Shown here piece after piece: positions 24,181 through 35,877 of a stretch of 64,000 bases of DNA. The stretch lies in the NCBI RefSeq assembly GCF_042434745.1, contig NZ_JBHLSS010000145.1; one strand, 5' to 3'. This DNA is from Azotobacter paspali. GTDB lineage: Bacteria; Pseudomonadota; Gammaproteobacteria; Pseudomonadales; Pseudomonadaceae. The translations under genes and the position numbers were made by a program. The notes under the pieces are model-generated. The model made no database searches. It was not told the DNA's origin and saw only the letters and a program-made list of their open reading frames with translations. The stretch's first letter is position 1. Every line of letters begins with the position of its first letter.

Positions 24181-25012
24181 TTAGTCGAGTCCGCCGAGCA
24201 CTTCGCCCACGGCGTCGAACAGGCGATCCAGTTCGGTGGCGGAACTGCTGAAAGGCGGACCGAACTGCAGGGTGTCGCCGCCGCAACGCACGTAGAAGCA
24301 CCGGCGCCAGAGCCGCATGGCCGCTTCAAAGGGGTGCACTAGGTAGGGTATCGCCGTCGCGTGGGGCGAGCTGCAGGGCGCCGGCCAGGCAGCAATTGCG
24401 GATGTCGAGCAGGTGCTGCGTGCCACGCAGGCCATGCAGGGCGTCTCGAAATGCAGGGCCAGCTCCGCGGCCCGCTGCGGCGGATTGTCGCGCTCTAGCA
24501 GCTCCAGCGTGGCGAGGGCGGCGGCGCAGGCGACCGGATGGGCGGAATAGGTGTAGCCATGGGCGAATTCCACCGCGTGTTCGGGCAATTCCTGCCGCAT
24601 GAAGGTGTCGTAGATCTCGTTTTTGACCAGCACCGCGCCCATGGGGATAGCACCGTCGGTGAGTTGCTTGGCCAGGTTGAGGATGTCCGGCGTCACGCCG
24701 AAGCGCTCGGCGCCGAACAGCGTGCCGGTACGGCCGAAGCCGGTGATGACCTCGTCGAAGATCAGCAGGATCTCGCGGCGGTCGCAGATTTCCCGCAGCC
24801 GCACGGGATAGCCTTCGGGCGGAAGCAGGACGCCGGCCGAGCCGGACATCGGCTCGACGATCCGCGCGGCGATGTTCGAGGCGTCGTGCGGCTCGACCGG
24901 CCCGAGCAGCGCGTCGGCCAGCGCCGCGCCGCCGTGCGCGGGCAGGCTGCGGCCGAAGGCGTTCTCGGCGAGCAGGGTGTGTCGCAGATCGGCAAGGGGC
25001 TGGTTCCCGTCT
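24181..25012 (-). pseudogene. Omega-amino acid:pyruvate aminotransferase (class III), decayed
   Basis: The minus strand reads ADALLGPVEPHDASNIAARI, VEPMSGSAGVLLPPEGYPVR and LLIFDEVITGFGRTGTLFGA, then FGVTPDILNLAKQLTDGAIP with the PLP lysine, all class III aminotransferase. The N-terminal half (about 200 residues) is missing beyond 25012. Around 24450-24350 the frame slips: DALHGLRGTQHLLDIRNCCL is in another frame, and the original resumes at GGDTLQFGPPF. So it is truncated and frameshifted. The related functional enzyme converts beta-alanine or omega-amino acids with pyruvate. Confidence 0.85.
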
Positions 25013-25060
25013 AGCGACCTGCCCCTTCGCCGGGCGATCCGGGGCCGGATGGCCGCTCGC

Positions 25061-25723
25061 CTAACGCCTGGCGCCGAGCACCGTCAGACCGATCAGGCGC
25101 GAAACCACCAGGGTGAAATACATGACCCCGACGAATTCCTCGAGCATCACCAGGGCGCGGGCGAAGGGCCTGAGTGGCAGGATGTCGCCGATCCCGACCC
25201 CGGAGAGGGTGGTGAAGCTCAAAAACAGCAGGTCCATCCAACTGCGGGGCGTCTCGGGATTCAACTGCCCGGCGAAGCTGCCCGGAGCGACGAGCTGGCA
25301 GGCCACGAACAGGTAGGCGAAGGCCCACGCCAGCAGGGTGAAGGTCGCGCCGGCGGCGAAGAGTTCGTCGGTGGTCGCCCTCAGGTCTTCCATCATGTAA
25401 TAGATCAGGCTGCCTGCCGCATAGAAGTAGAAAGCGCTTTCCAGCAAGGCGAGGCTCAACCTGAGTTCCCAGGCGGAAACCAGGGTGTTGGCCAGCATCA
25501 GGGTGAGGATGGCGCCGGCCAGCACCATGGCGATCCAGGTCACCGCCGCGCTGCGGCGCACCATGCGCAGCGCGGCGCCCAGCACGATGATCCCGAAGGC
25601 TCCGAACAGCACCGGTCCGATCTGGGTGTCCTCCATCAGCGGATAGAGCAGCACACCCAGCAACTGGATGGACAGCAGTCCGGCGGAGGGCAGGCGGATG
25701 AAATGCTGGAAGAGTGGCGGCAT
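25061..25723 (-). CDS. Potassium-channel-like ion channel protein
   Basis: A 220-residue inner-membrane protein with about six hydrophobic helices. Before the last helix is a pore loop WMDLLFLSFTTLSGVGIGDI, where TLSGVGIGD stands where K+ channels have TVGYGD. The final helix is LVMLEEFVGVMYFTLVVSRL. No cytoplasmic RCK or cyclic-nucleotide domain is present. ATG 25723 was chosen because the protein becomes membrane-like from there. The ribosome site is poor. Selectivity with the GVGIGD filter is uncertain. Confidence 0.8.
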   Translation of the reverse strand: MPPLFQHFIRLPSAGLLSIQLLGVLLYPLMEDTQIGPVLFGAFGIIVLGAALRMVRRSAAVTWIAMVLAGAILTLMLANTLVSAWELRLSLALLESAFYFYAAGSLIYYMMEDLRATTDELFAAGATFTLLAWAFAYLFVACQLVAPGSFAGQLNPETPRSWMDLLFLSFTTLSGVGIGDILPLRPFARALVMLEEFVGVMYFTLVVSRLIGLTVLGARR

Positions 25724-25852
25724 GGCAGTCGGCGCATCGGCACTGAGGAAAAACCGGCAGGAGGCAGTGTAAAGAGGCCGGCCGGGGCTGTCAGGGGCTG
25801 CGATCATCGGATAGATTTTCCGTTCTTCGAATTTCCCGTCCGTTCCACACCC

Positions 25853-26224
25853 ATGAACCTTTCGTGCGACCACCGCTCGCTGATCGCCTGGATGCTGTAT
25901 TTCAGCGTCCTGCTGAGCGCGTTGCACTGCGGCATCGGTCACGGGCAGATGGCCGGTTTCGCGCTGGCCGGCGTGGGTGGGGCGTTCTGCTCGGCCGAGG
26001 GGCATGCCGGGCCGACGCTGGGTGGCGGCAGCGGTGATTTTGTGGATGTACCGGACCTGGCCAACTGCCTTTTCTGCAACTTCGCCGTCCTTGTCGATCT
26101 GGCCCTGCTCGTCGCCCTGGGTACCTGGCTGCGCCCGTCGCGTCACTGGCGTCGTGGCCCGAGCCGGCACGGCAGGGCTCCTCCTCGTCAGCACTGGCCG
26201 CCGGCCAACCCGCGCGCGCCCTGA
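25853..26224 (+). CDS. DUF2946-like membrane protein
   Basis: A 123-residue protein with an N-terminal hydrophobic segment (LIAWMLYFSVLLSALHCGIG), a loop with the cysteine pair LANCLFCNFA, and a second hydrophobic helix (VLVDLALLVALGTWL) before an Arg/His/Pro-rich tail. Proteins of this layout (DUF2946) often precede TonB receptors, as here, and have been linked with copper. The metal in this case is unknown. ATG 25853 is the natural start; there is no clear Shine-Dalgarno. Confidence 0.68.
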   Translation: MNLSCDHRSLIAWMLYFSVLLSALHCGIGHGQMAGFALAGVGGAFCSAEGHAGPTLGGGSGDFVDVPDLANCLFCNFAVLVDLALLVALGTWLRPSRHWRRGPSRHGRAPPRQHWPPANPRAP

Positions 26225-26370
26225 TTCCCGCGAGGCTTCGCCGCTTTCCCCATGCTCCGGGCCCGAGCCCGGAGCGGAGGCGTGCGACCGCGAAGCCGAC
26301 CTTTCCTGCGACTTCGGCGTGGTTCCGGCCACGTCCGACACGAAACCAAGCATCAAAGGAGACGACGGGG

Positions 26371-28407
26371 ATGCGCCCTTCATCCATTCTGAGCCTGCTG
26401 GCCCTGAACGCCGGCCTGGCGACCCCTGCTCTCGCCGAGCAGATCGAGCTGGACAACTTGACCATCGAGGAGCCCCGCGCAAAGGACCCGACTGCGCCGA
26501 CCCAGGCCGAGAAACGCGCCGAGTTCGCGCGGATTCCCGGCGGCGCCACGCTGGTCGACGGCGAAACCTACAAGACCGGCCGCAGCAGTACTCTGCAAGA
26601 CGCCCTGGGGCTGGCCACCGGGGTGTTCGTTCAGCCGCGCTTCGGCGCCGAGGAGTCGCGCCTATCGATCCGCGGCTCCGGCCTGCAGCGCACCTTCCAC
26701 GGCCGCGGCCTGCTGCTGATGCAGGACGGCGCGCCGGTCAACCTGGCCGACGGCAGTTTCGACTTCCAGGTCATCGAGCCGCTGGCCACCGACCATATCG
26801 AGGTGTTGCGCGGCGCCAACGCCTGGCACTACGGCACGGCCACCCTCGGCGGCGCGGTCAACTTCGTCGCGCCCAGCGGCAAAAGCGCGCCGCCGCTGGA
26901 CTTGCGCTACGAGGGCGGCAGTTTCGACTCTCACCGGCTGTTCCTGGCGGCGGCCGGGGACTTCGGCGCCTGGGACGCCTACCTGAGCGTGACCGATTCT
27001 TCCCAGGATGGTTTTCGCGACCACGCCCGGCAGGACAACCAGCGCTACTTCGCCAACCTCGGCGGGCGGCTCGGCGAGCGGCTGTTCACCCGCTTCTATC
27101 TGACCCACGTGGAAACCGATTCCGAGCTGCCGGGTAACCTGACCAAGGCGCAATTGCGCGACGACGACGAGCAGGCCGCCGCCGGCAACTTGAGCAACGA
27201 CCAGCGTCGCGACTTCACCCTCGATCGCATCGGCAACCGCACCGTCTGGCTGCTGGACGGCGGCCACAGCCTGGAACTGGCCAGCTTCTACAGCGAGAAG
27301 GACCTCTGGCACCCGATTTACCAGGTGCTCGACGTGGACAGCGAGGACTACGGACTGCGCCTCACCCACAAGTGGCAGCACCAGGGCTGGCACTGGACCG
27401 GCGGCATCGAATTCAATCACGGGCGCAACCGCGATGTGCGCCACCAGAACGTCGGTGGCCATTCCAGGCGCAAGCTTAACGAACTGCGCCAGACCGCGCG
27501 CAACCTGAACGCCTTCGCCGAGCTGGAAATCCCGCTGGCCGAGCGCTGGGCGCTGATCGGCGGGCTGGCCTGGCTGCACCAGAAGCGCGAGGTCGACGAC
27601 CGCTACAAATGTAACGCCTCGGTCGCCGGCCGTTGCGTGTTCCAGGACGAATCCTTCGAGTCGACCTATGTCGGCCGCGTCGCGCGCCTCGGCGTGCGCC
27701 ACGACCTGGCCGAGGGCATCCAGGTGTTCGCCAACTTCAGCCAGAGCTACGAGCCGCCGACCTTCAGCGAACTGACCGGTGGCCAGGTGGTGAGCAAGAA
27801 CGATGCGCAGCGGGCCAGGACCTGGGAGGCCGGCCTGCGCTACGCGCGCGGCGGCGTGGCGCTGGATCTGGCGCTCTACCGCAGCGAGATCCGCGACGAA
27901 CTCCTGGCGCTGAACGACGACAACGGCGATCCGCTGGGCACGGTCAACGCCGACCGTACCCTGCACCAGGGGATCGAACTGGGCGGTTCCTGGTCGGTCG
28001 GTGCCTTCGTGCTGCGCGGACAGTACCTGTTCAACGATTTCCGCTTCGACGACGACGATGTCTACGGCGACAACCGCCTGGCCGGCGTACCGCGCCAGTT
28101 TCTCAAGGGCGAACTGCTCTGGCAGTGGGCCGGCTGGTACGCCGGGCCGACCTTCGAGTGGGTGCCGAGCCACTACGCGGTGGACCATGCGGAAACCCTG
28201 TATACCGACCGTTACGCCCTCTGGGGGCTCAAGGCCGGTTACCGGCCGGCGCAAGGACCGGCGCTCTTCATCGAAGGCCGCAACCTGTCCGACCGCAGCT
28301 ACGCGGCCACCACCGGGGTGATCGCCGATGCCCGCGGACAGGACAGCGCCCAGTTCCTGCCCGGCGACGGGCGCAGCGTCTACGTCGGGCTGGAATGGCG
28401 CCTGTGA
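26371..28407 (+). CDS. TonB-dependent outer-membrane receptor
   Basis: A 678-residue receptor without an STN domain. A signal peptide ends at ATPALA (about residue 22). The plug has TLQDALGLATGVFVQPRFGA, SRLSIRGSGLQRTF and IEVLRGANAWHYGTATLGGA, the TonB-receptor plug signatures. The barrel ends VYVGLEWRL. ATG 26371 follows AAAGGAGACGACGGGG. It is 146 bp downstream of the DUF2946 gene. The substrate is unknown. The FYSEKDLWHP and RYKCNASVAGRC segments resemble siderophore or copper-type receptors of pseudomonads only loosely. Confidence 0.93.
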   Translation: MRPSSILSLLALNAGLATPALAEQIELDNLTIEEPRAKDPTAPTQAEKRAEFARIPGGATLVDGETYKTGRSSTLQDALGLATGVFVQPRFGAEESRLSIRGSGLQRTFHGRGLLLMQDGAPVNLADGSFDFQVIEPLATDHIEVLRGANAWHYGTATLGGAVNFVAPSGKSAPPLDLRYEGGSFDSHRLFLAAAGDFGAWDAYLSVTDSSQDGFRDHARQDNQRYFANLGGRLGERLFTRFYLTHVETDSELPGNLTKAQLRDDDEQAAAGNLSNDQRRDFTLDRIGNRTVWLLDGGHSLELASFYSEKDLWHPIYQVLDVDSEDYGLRLTHKWQHQGWHWTGGIEFNHGRNRDVRHQNVGGHSRRKLNELRQTARNLNAFAELEIPLAERWALIGGLAWLHQKREVDDRYKCNASVAGRCVFQDESFESTYVGRVARLGVRHDLAEGIQVFANFSQSYEPPTFSELTGGQVVSKNDAQRARTWEAGLRYARGGVALDLALYRSEIRDELLALNDDNGDPLGTVNADRTLHQGIELGGSWSVGAFVLRGQYLFNDFRFDDDDVYGDNRLAGVPRQFLKGELLWQWAGWYAGPTFEWVPSHYAVDHAETLYTDRYALWGLKAGYRPAQGPALFIEGRNLSDRSYAATTGVIADARGQDSAQFLPGDGRSVYVGLEWRL

Positions 28408-28419
28408 TGGGCGTCCGCT

Positions 28420-29364
28420 TCAGTCCCGTGGCTTGCCGAAGACGTAGAAGAGGTTGGGCTCGCTGATCACGTAGAGGTTGCCGGCGGCGTCGATGGCGAC
28501 GCCTTCGGCCTGGGGCACCGTCTCGCTCAGGCCGTGACGTCCGCGCGACAGGGAAAGGCTGCTCAGCGGGCGGCCGTCGGCGTCCAGCTCCAGCAGCAGG
28601 CGCGACTCGTCGGAAAGCGCTAGCAGGTGGCCCCGGCTCTCGTCGAACGACAGGTTGGACAGGTCGCGGACGAACAGCCGCGCATCGCGCTCGGGATCGT
28701 CGCGCAGGTGCACGGCCATGGGCGCGTTCGGGTCGCGGTGCGGGAAGCCGGTCACCTCGTAGATGCGCAGCGGGTTGCGTTCCTTGGCCACGAACAGGCG
28801 TTGCCCGTGGGCGTCGTAGGCCAGACCTTCGAAGCCCTTGTTACCGTTCAGGCCGAAACCCAGGCTGAGCTGCTGGGCGCTGCTGGCATCGAAGGCGGTG
28901 GTTTCGTCGTCGATCTGTACCAGCACCAGGCGTTGGTCACGCTCGTCGGCGATCACGAAGCGGCCGGGCGAGAGGTACTCGATGGCTTCCGGATCGTCGA
29001 AGCCGCTCAGGGCGATGCGCCGCAGCACCTCGCCCGCGGTGTTCAATTCGATCACTTCCGGGCGGGCGTTGGTGACGCTGAAGAGGGTGCCGCGGCCGGG
29101 GTCGAAGGTCAGGCCGGACAGGTCGTCGAGTCCCTTCAGCGGCTTCGCCTCGATGGCGACCCGATAGTCGGGCAGCCAGAGCGAGCCTTCGTGCAGCCGC
29201 TCGCTACCGTAAATCTGCCGCAGGTCGAAGCCGGCGCGTTCGAACAGGCGGAACTCCTGTCCGGCGCCGAGCGCCAACGCGAGCAGTACGGCGGACAGAC
29301 CGAGCGACCAGTTGGGGATGTGGCGTCTGGCTGGGCGGGCCGGCATGCTCCGGATGATTGCCAT
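28420..29364 (-). CDS. SdiA-regulated-like beta-propeller protein
   Basis: A 314-residue protein with an N-terminal membrane anchor or signal (IPNWSLGLSAVLLALALGAG) and repeated propeller-like blades: LDDLSGLTFDPGRGTLFSVT, DDPEAIEYLSPGRFVIADER, GNKGFEGLAYDAHGQRLFVA, and LSNLSFDESRGHLLALSDES. GLxxDLSGLT, EGLAYD and AEGVAID are typical of the SdiA-regulated family (PF06977). The protein is likely periplasmic or on the membrane surface. No function is established. ATG 29364 was chosen, with ATG 29346 possible. It converges on the TonB receptor with 12 bp between. Confidence 0.82.
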   Translation of the reverse strand: MAIIRSMPARPARRHIPNWSLGLSAVLLALALGAGQEFRLFERAGFDLRQIYGSERLHEGSLWLPDYRVAIEAKPLKGLDDLSGLTFDPGRGTLFSVTNARPEVIELNTAGEVLRRIALSGFDDPEAIEYLSPGRFVIADERDQRLVLVQIDDETTAFDASSAQQLSLGFGLNGNKGFEGLAYDAHGQRLFVAKERNPLRIYEVTGFPHRDPNAPMAVHLRDDPERDARLFVRDLSNLSFDESRGHLLALSDESRLLLELDADGRPLSSLSLSRGRHGLSETVPQAEGVAIDAAGNLYVISEPNLFYVFGKPRD

Positions 29365-29454
29365 GGGGAAGCCTTCGCGATGTGAGGGGGCGGGTAGAGC
29401 ATGTATCCCTGGCATGACAACTTTGGCGCAGTCTTCCGGTCCTCAGTTCAATAC

Positions 29455-29781
29455 CTAGACGAAATCGACGTCGATGGTGCATCCGAAGAGTTCCCTGTCC
29501 ACCTCGCCTTGCAGGCGTACCTGGCGCTTCTCGTCGATGGTGGTGGCCGGCCAGTTTTCGTCGTCGATCTCGACTTCGATGCTGCCGGTCCGCTCCCGGA
29601 ACTCGTAGTGCTCGTGCTTGAGCTGGCGGACGATCCGGCCTTCGAGGGTCACCGGGGTTTCATCGGCAGCCTCCCTGGTGGCGGATACGGTACCGTGGCG
29701 CCCTGGGCGCCCGCCGATGTAGCCGGCGGCGGAGGAGCCGGTGGCGATCAGACTGGCGATGAGCAGGATGGGCAGGGGCGT
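29455..29781 (-). CDS. YgiW-like OB-fold (BOF) periplasmic protein lacking a standard start codon
   Basis: The C-terminal 66 residues (VTLEGRIVRQLKHEHYEFRE, GSIEVEIDDENW, VRLQGEVDREL, CTIDVDFV) match the YgiW/YdeI OB-fold family of small secreted proteins. In the same frame upstream lies a signal-peptide-like stretch, PLPILLIASLIATGSSAAGY. No ATG, GTG or TTG occurs in frame before it. CGGAG (a ribosome site) precedes an ACG at 29781 and a CTG at 29775. Either one of these rare starts is used or an ATG was lost. The span given starts at the ACG. Confidence 0.6.
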   Translation of the reverse strand, partial: TPLPILLIASLIATGSSAAGYIGGRPGRHGTVSATREAADETPVTLEGRIVRQLKHEHYEFRERTGSIEVEIDDENWPATTIDEKRQVRLQGEVDRELFGCTIDVDFV

Positions 29782-29939
29782 TTTCTCCGGTTGGGTTCGA
29801 TACTCCCACTGTAGCGACGCAAGCTGAATTCACTCTGCATGCGCGGACAGACTGGAACGCTACCCGGACCTGTGTGGCTGCCTGGTCGGACCTGGCCGAC
29901 CGGACAGAGCCAGCCGCGGTCGTCCGACACCGGGCGGAT

Positions 29940-30605
29940 CTAGTCGCCCGGCTTGTTTCGGGATTCGGCGTCGGGAGCGATCAAGGGGGGCTTGAGGCAT
30001 TTCATAACCGGCCGCTCATAGCCCCAGGTGATCAGGGCCTCGTTGCCGTGTTCCCACAGTGTCGTTTCGTTCTGTCCGGCGTATTTGACGCCGGTACTAC
30101 TGGGCTGGACGATCATGACCGAATCCTGCTCGCCGTACTCGGCGTAGAGCGAAAGCGGATCGGTCTCGTAGAAACGGACGTGGACGATCTTGTTCCGATC
30201 GTCGTCGCAGGTGTAGGTGAAGGTACCGCTGAGGGGCACCAAGGCATGGCGCGCCTGCAGTTCGGCGATCCGCCGCCTGTAGCTTTCCCGCAGGCATTCG
30301 GGCGGCTCCGCGCTCTTCTCGCAGGCATCGCGCGACTCGATCCAGTCTTGCTGCTGTTCTTCCAGGCCCGCCGGATTCCCGGCGGACTCCCCGTTCCGGG
30401 CCGCCGCGTAGACCTCGGCCATCTTCCGGTCCAGTGCCGTGAGGTCCTGGTCCGTGCAGATGGTTTTTTCCAGGACGTCGGACAGGTTCTCGCCGCATTC
30501 GTAAGGACGAGCCTCGCCCGCTTCGGCGGCCAGGCCGAGGCAGCCTGCGAGCAGCAGGGGCAGTGTCGCGTGCGATGGCGGATTGAAGCGAAGCAATTGG
30601 TTCAT
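29940..30605 (-). CDS. Periplasmic LprI-like (DUF1311) and MliC-type lysozyme inhibitor protein
   Basis: A 221-residue secreted protein. A signal peptide (HATLPLLLAGCLGLAAEAGE) may carry a lipobox at LLAGC. It is followed by a DUF1311/LprI domain with conserved cysteines (YECGENLSDVLEKTICTDQD, DWIESRDACE, CLRESYRRRI). The C-terminal part is MliC-like: FTYTCDDDRNKIVHVRFYET and KYAGQNETTLWEHGNEALIT. MliC proteins inhibit C-type lysozyme. The two-domain pairing is known among proteobacteria. ATG 30605 was chosen to begin the signal peptide. Confidence 0.85.
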   Translation of the reverse strand: MNQLLRFNPPSHATLPLLLAGCLGLAAEAGEARPYECGENLSDVLEKTICTDQDLTALDRKMAEVYAAARNGESAGNPAGLEEQQQDWIESRDACEKSAEPPECLRESYRRRIAELQARHALVPLSGTFTYTCDDDRNKIVHVRFYETDPLSLYAEYGEQDSVMIVQPSSTGVKYAGQNETTLWEHGNEALITWGYERPVMKCLKPPLIAPDAESRNKPGD

Positions 30606-30774
30606 GTAGGGGTCCTTGATGTGCGCTCCTGTCGAGCGGGGAAAAAGGTGAGCCCACGCCAGGACGACGCCGTCGCCGGACGGCTCGCCCTGGACGGGCT
30701 TTATTCTTGACAAGCAAGTGCGCGAAGCCGTTTCAACGCGCCGGACCACTGTCGGCCATGAGCGGCGTTGTCGT

Positions 30775-30972
30775 TCAGCGCGGACGGAAGCGGTAGTCCC
30801 GGTAATTCAGCACCACGCCGTCGCCGGCGATCCGCTCCAGGACGACGCCGGGGTCGGCCTGGCCGCCCTGGCGCAGGATGCGATCGTTGATCACTACCAT
30901 GCGCAGGTGCGCATCGTCTGCGTAGGAAAATCCGAGCGATCCTGTGAAACGGCCGTCGGAGCGATCCGACAC
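30775..30972 (-). pseudogene. Orphan C-terminal domain of a type II secretion GspB-like protein
   Basis: The 65-residue frame reads LGFSYADDAHLRMVVINDRI, LRQGGQADPGVVLERIAGDG, VVLNYRDYRFRPR. This is the T2SSB (PF16537) C-terminal domain with its YAxDxxxRMVxINxxxLxEG pattern. Normal GspB/ExeB proteins have an N-terminal cytoplasmic part, a membrane helix and a Pro-rich linker, all missing. A GTG at 30972 follows GGAAAG, so a free domain could be made, but no other secretion genes are near. Remnant is the simpler view. Confidence 0.68.
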
Positions 30973-31074
30973 AACTTTCCTGCCCGGTTCCGATCTCTCC
31001 TGGCTTCATGCGATTGCTCGGAGCGAGTGCCGCAGCGACCGGAGGCTGGAGGAGAAAGGGCGGCGCCCGCTACC

Positions 31075-33789
<2,715 letters not shown>

Positions 33790-34495
33790 CGCATTCCTCG
33801 CTCTGTCTGTCCTGGGGCTCGAAGTGTCCGCCATTGCGCTTTCACGGCAGCCGTCGGAACGGCCGTTGCGCGCGATCGCGGCCGACCGTCCTCCTCGGTT
33901 TGCGACGGGGCGTGTCGGCGCGGGCGGGTGGCGAGTACGGACTATCCTCGCCCCGATGCGGAGCGGCTGCCTTGCTCGCCGTCAGTTCCGGCGACCGGAG
34001 CGTGCCACCAGGCACTTGCGCATGAGGTGTCCGCATGGTCACTGGCGTACCGGCTGGAGTCATGTCCGGCCTCGGAAGAGTCGCGGCGGATCATGCTCCG
34101 GGTTCGGGACGAAGGGCGCTTCGGAATCGCACCAGGCTCTCCGCCGACCGTTCCGGCCCGAGTTCCGCCATCTTTTCGCCTTCGTCTGCCTCCGTGGCCT
34201 TGTCCCGCCAGGCGGCCGTTGGCATCGGTTTGCGCAACATAAGTCTGGACCATTCGTCGCGAACTGCGGGGAGGGTGCTGCTCGAGCGCTTCGCTCGCGA
34301 AGCTGTCCGCTGCAGTCCGAAGCCGCTGTGACCGGGGCGCGGCGGCGTTGATGAGTTACCGTGCGCCTTGCCACGGGCGCATCGGGATTGAGCATTGTCG
34401 CCTCGACCGGCGATCATGTCGGTGCTGGCCGCGTTCCGGCTGTTTAGGCGCCGGGGTGCGGGCTGTGGGTCGCGGCATTCGGAAGGAGAGGATAG
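33790..34495. other. 700-bp stretch without a recognisable gene
   Basis: Frames are open on both strands because of GC bias, but none shows a family motif, signal peptide or good ribosome site. It separates the divergent ATPase and CHAD genes, so promoters for both are expected. No clear -35/-10 pair stands out. Confidence 0.4.
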
Positions 34496-35251
34496 ATGAT
34501 TGCCAATCGGTTGCAGGACCGGGTTTTGCGCCTGGATGTCGCCTTGCAGGCCTGTGCCGCCCGCCTCGCGGCGCACAGCGATGACGAGGCGCTGCACGAC
34601 CTGCGCGTTGCCCTGCGCCGGCTGCGCAGCCTGCTGAGCCCGTTGCGCGGCCTGCCCGGCATCGATCCGCTGGCGCGGGCCGCCGCCGCCATGGGGCGGC
34701 TGAGCACGCCGCTGCGCGACGACGAAGTACTGTTGTGGGAGTTGCAAGCCGCTGCCCTTGACGAGTTGATCGGTACCCGTCGCGAACGGCTGGAGGCCGG
34801 GCGCGATGGCCTGCTGGCCAGTGCCGAATGGAGGCAGTTGTGCAACACCCTGGTCGTCTGGCCCTCGCTCTGGCGCCAGGCCGGACGCGACGGCGCCTTG
34901 CGCGGCCTGCGCCGGCGCATCGGCAAGCGTCAGGCGCGCCAGGCCCGGCGACTGGACGAGGCGCTGCGCGATCCGGCCCACGACCGGCATCGGCTGCGTC
35001 TGCTGATCAAGCGGGTGCGCTACGGCGCTGAAGCCTATCCCGATCTGATCGATCTTTCGAAGGATGGAGCGAAGCGCCTGAAGAGTGCGCAGGCCGCGCT
35101 GGGCGATTGGCACGATCGCCTGCAGTGGCTGGCGCGGGCAGAGCGGGAAACCGATCTCGAGCCGCTGACGGTCCGCTGGCGCGAGGAACTAGAGGCGAGC
35201 GCCCGGCGTGCCGACCGCGTCCTGACGACCCTGGCGCTGGATTTCGCCTGA
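34496..35251 (+). CDS. CHAD-domain protein
   Basis: A 251-residue alpha-helical protein rich in His and Arg. The CHAD signature is plain: EALHDLRVALRRLRSLLSPL near the N-terminus and DRHRLRLLIKRVRYGAEAYP in the second half, then LKSAQAALGDWHDRLQWLAR. The conserved basic residues bind polyphosphate. CHAD proteins associate with polyphosphate granules or polymerising enzymes. ATG 34496 has GGAAGGAGAGG upstream. No polyphosphate kinase or CYTH partner is adjacent. Confidence 0.92.
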   Translation: MIANRLQDRVLRLDVALQACAARLAAHSDDEALHDLRVALRRLRSLLSPLRGLPGIDPLARAAAAMGRLSTPLRDDEVLLWELQAAALDELIGTRRERLEAGRDGLLASAEWRQLCNTLVVWPSLWRQAGRDGALRGLRRRIGKRQARQARRLDEALRDPAHDRHRLRLLIKRVRYGAEAYPDLIDLSKDGAKRLKSAQAALGDWHDRLQWLARAERETDLEPLTVRWREELEASARRADRVLTTLALDFA

Positions 35252-35267
35252 GCGGGCCTTCCGTCGT

Positions 35268-35630
35268 TCACTCGCGCTTGCGCTGGCAGGCTTTCCAGGC
35301 TCGCCGCCAGGCACCGCTCAGGACGAACCAAGGGAAGGTCAGGAACTGCTCGACCAGCAGGTGGGGCAGGGAATTCTCCGGGTGCCGGGGATCGGAGCCG
35401 TTCTCGAAGCGGTGTCCCTGGGCGATCAGAACGAGGGCCGCGGCCAAGCCGAGTCCGCCGAGCACCAGTGCCAGCAGGTCCCGTTGCACAAGGGCGCCGA
35501 CCAGCATCAGGCAGGCTACGCCGAACAGCGGCAGGGCGAGCATGTGCAAAGCCAGGTTGGTCCGGTCGTGGTGGCAGTTTTCGTAGTGCCGCCATTGACG
35601 GTGGAAATACTCCGCAGCGCGTTTGCCCAT
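35268..35630 (-). CDS. Mpo1-like (DUF962/YGL010w) membrane protein
   Basis: A 120-residue protein with MGKRAAEYFHRQWRHYENCH and HDRTNLALHMLALPLFGVAC, the His-rich start typical of Mpo1/DUF962 proteins (fatty-acid alpha-dioxygenase relatives). Two to three hydrophobic helices (LLALVLGGLGLAAALVLIAQ) and GHRFENGSDPRHPENSLPHL follow. The histidines HxxxxNxxxH are iron ligands in yeast Mpo1. ATG 35630 has GAGGAGTG upstream. Convergent with the CHAD gene. Confidence 0.78.
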   Translation of the reverse strand: MGKRAAEYFHRQWRHYENCHHDRTNLALHMLALPLFGVACLMLVGALVQRDLLALVLGGLGLAAALVLIAQGHRFENGSDPRHPENSLPHLLVEQFLTFPWFVLSGAWRRAWKACQRKRE

Positions 35631-35761
35631 GTTCACACTCCTCGACGTCGTGGATGAGAGAAGTCTAGTCGGGTTTCTGCGGGCCACTCGCATGGCCCGT
35701 CCGCGGCTGGCCGACGGCATTGGGAAGGCGAGGGAATTCATGGGCGCTGGTTTGCGATAAA

Positions 35762-35780
35762 AATGCTATGTTATAACAAT
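35762..35780. promoter_or_regulatory. Candidate Zur box upstream of dksA2
   Basis: AATGCTATGTTATAACAAT agrees with the Zur consensus AATGTTATAATATAACATT at 15 of 19 positions. It lies in an AT-rich patch about 100 bp before the dksA2 start. dksA2 of P. aeruginosa is Zur-controlled, which supports the assignment. Confidence 0.65.
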
Positions 35781-35877
35781 AATGAAAGTGCTCTTCCTGT
35801 ACAGGTTCCGCAGGCGTGGGCATTGAAAGACAGCCCTCTGGACTGCGCCTGTGGAGGTCCCGACCCTGGAGGCTCCC

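Noticed and set aside
30650..30850. Repeated ACGACGCCGTCGCCGG strings at about 30662 and 30811.
   Set aside because: Only two partial copies in very GC-rich sequence, one in the T2SSB fragment. Probably chance.
33790..34495. Possible transposase or unknown genes in the 700-bp gap.
   Set aside because: None of the open frames shows a family motif, consistent codon pattern or ribosome site.
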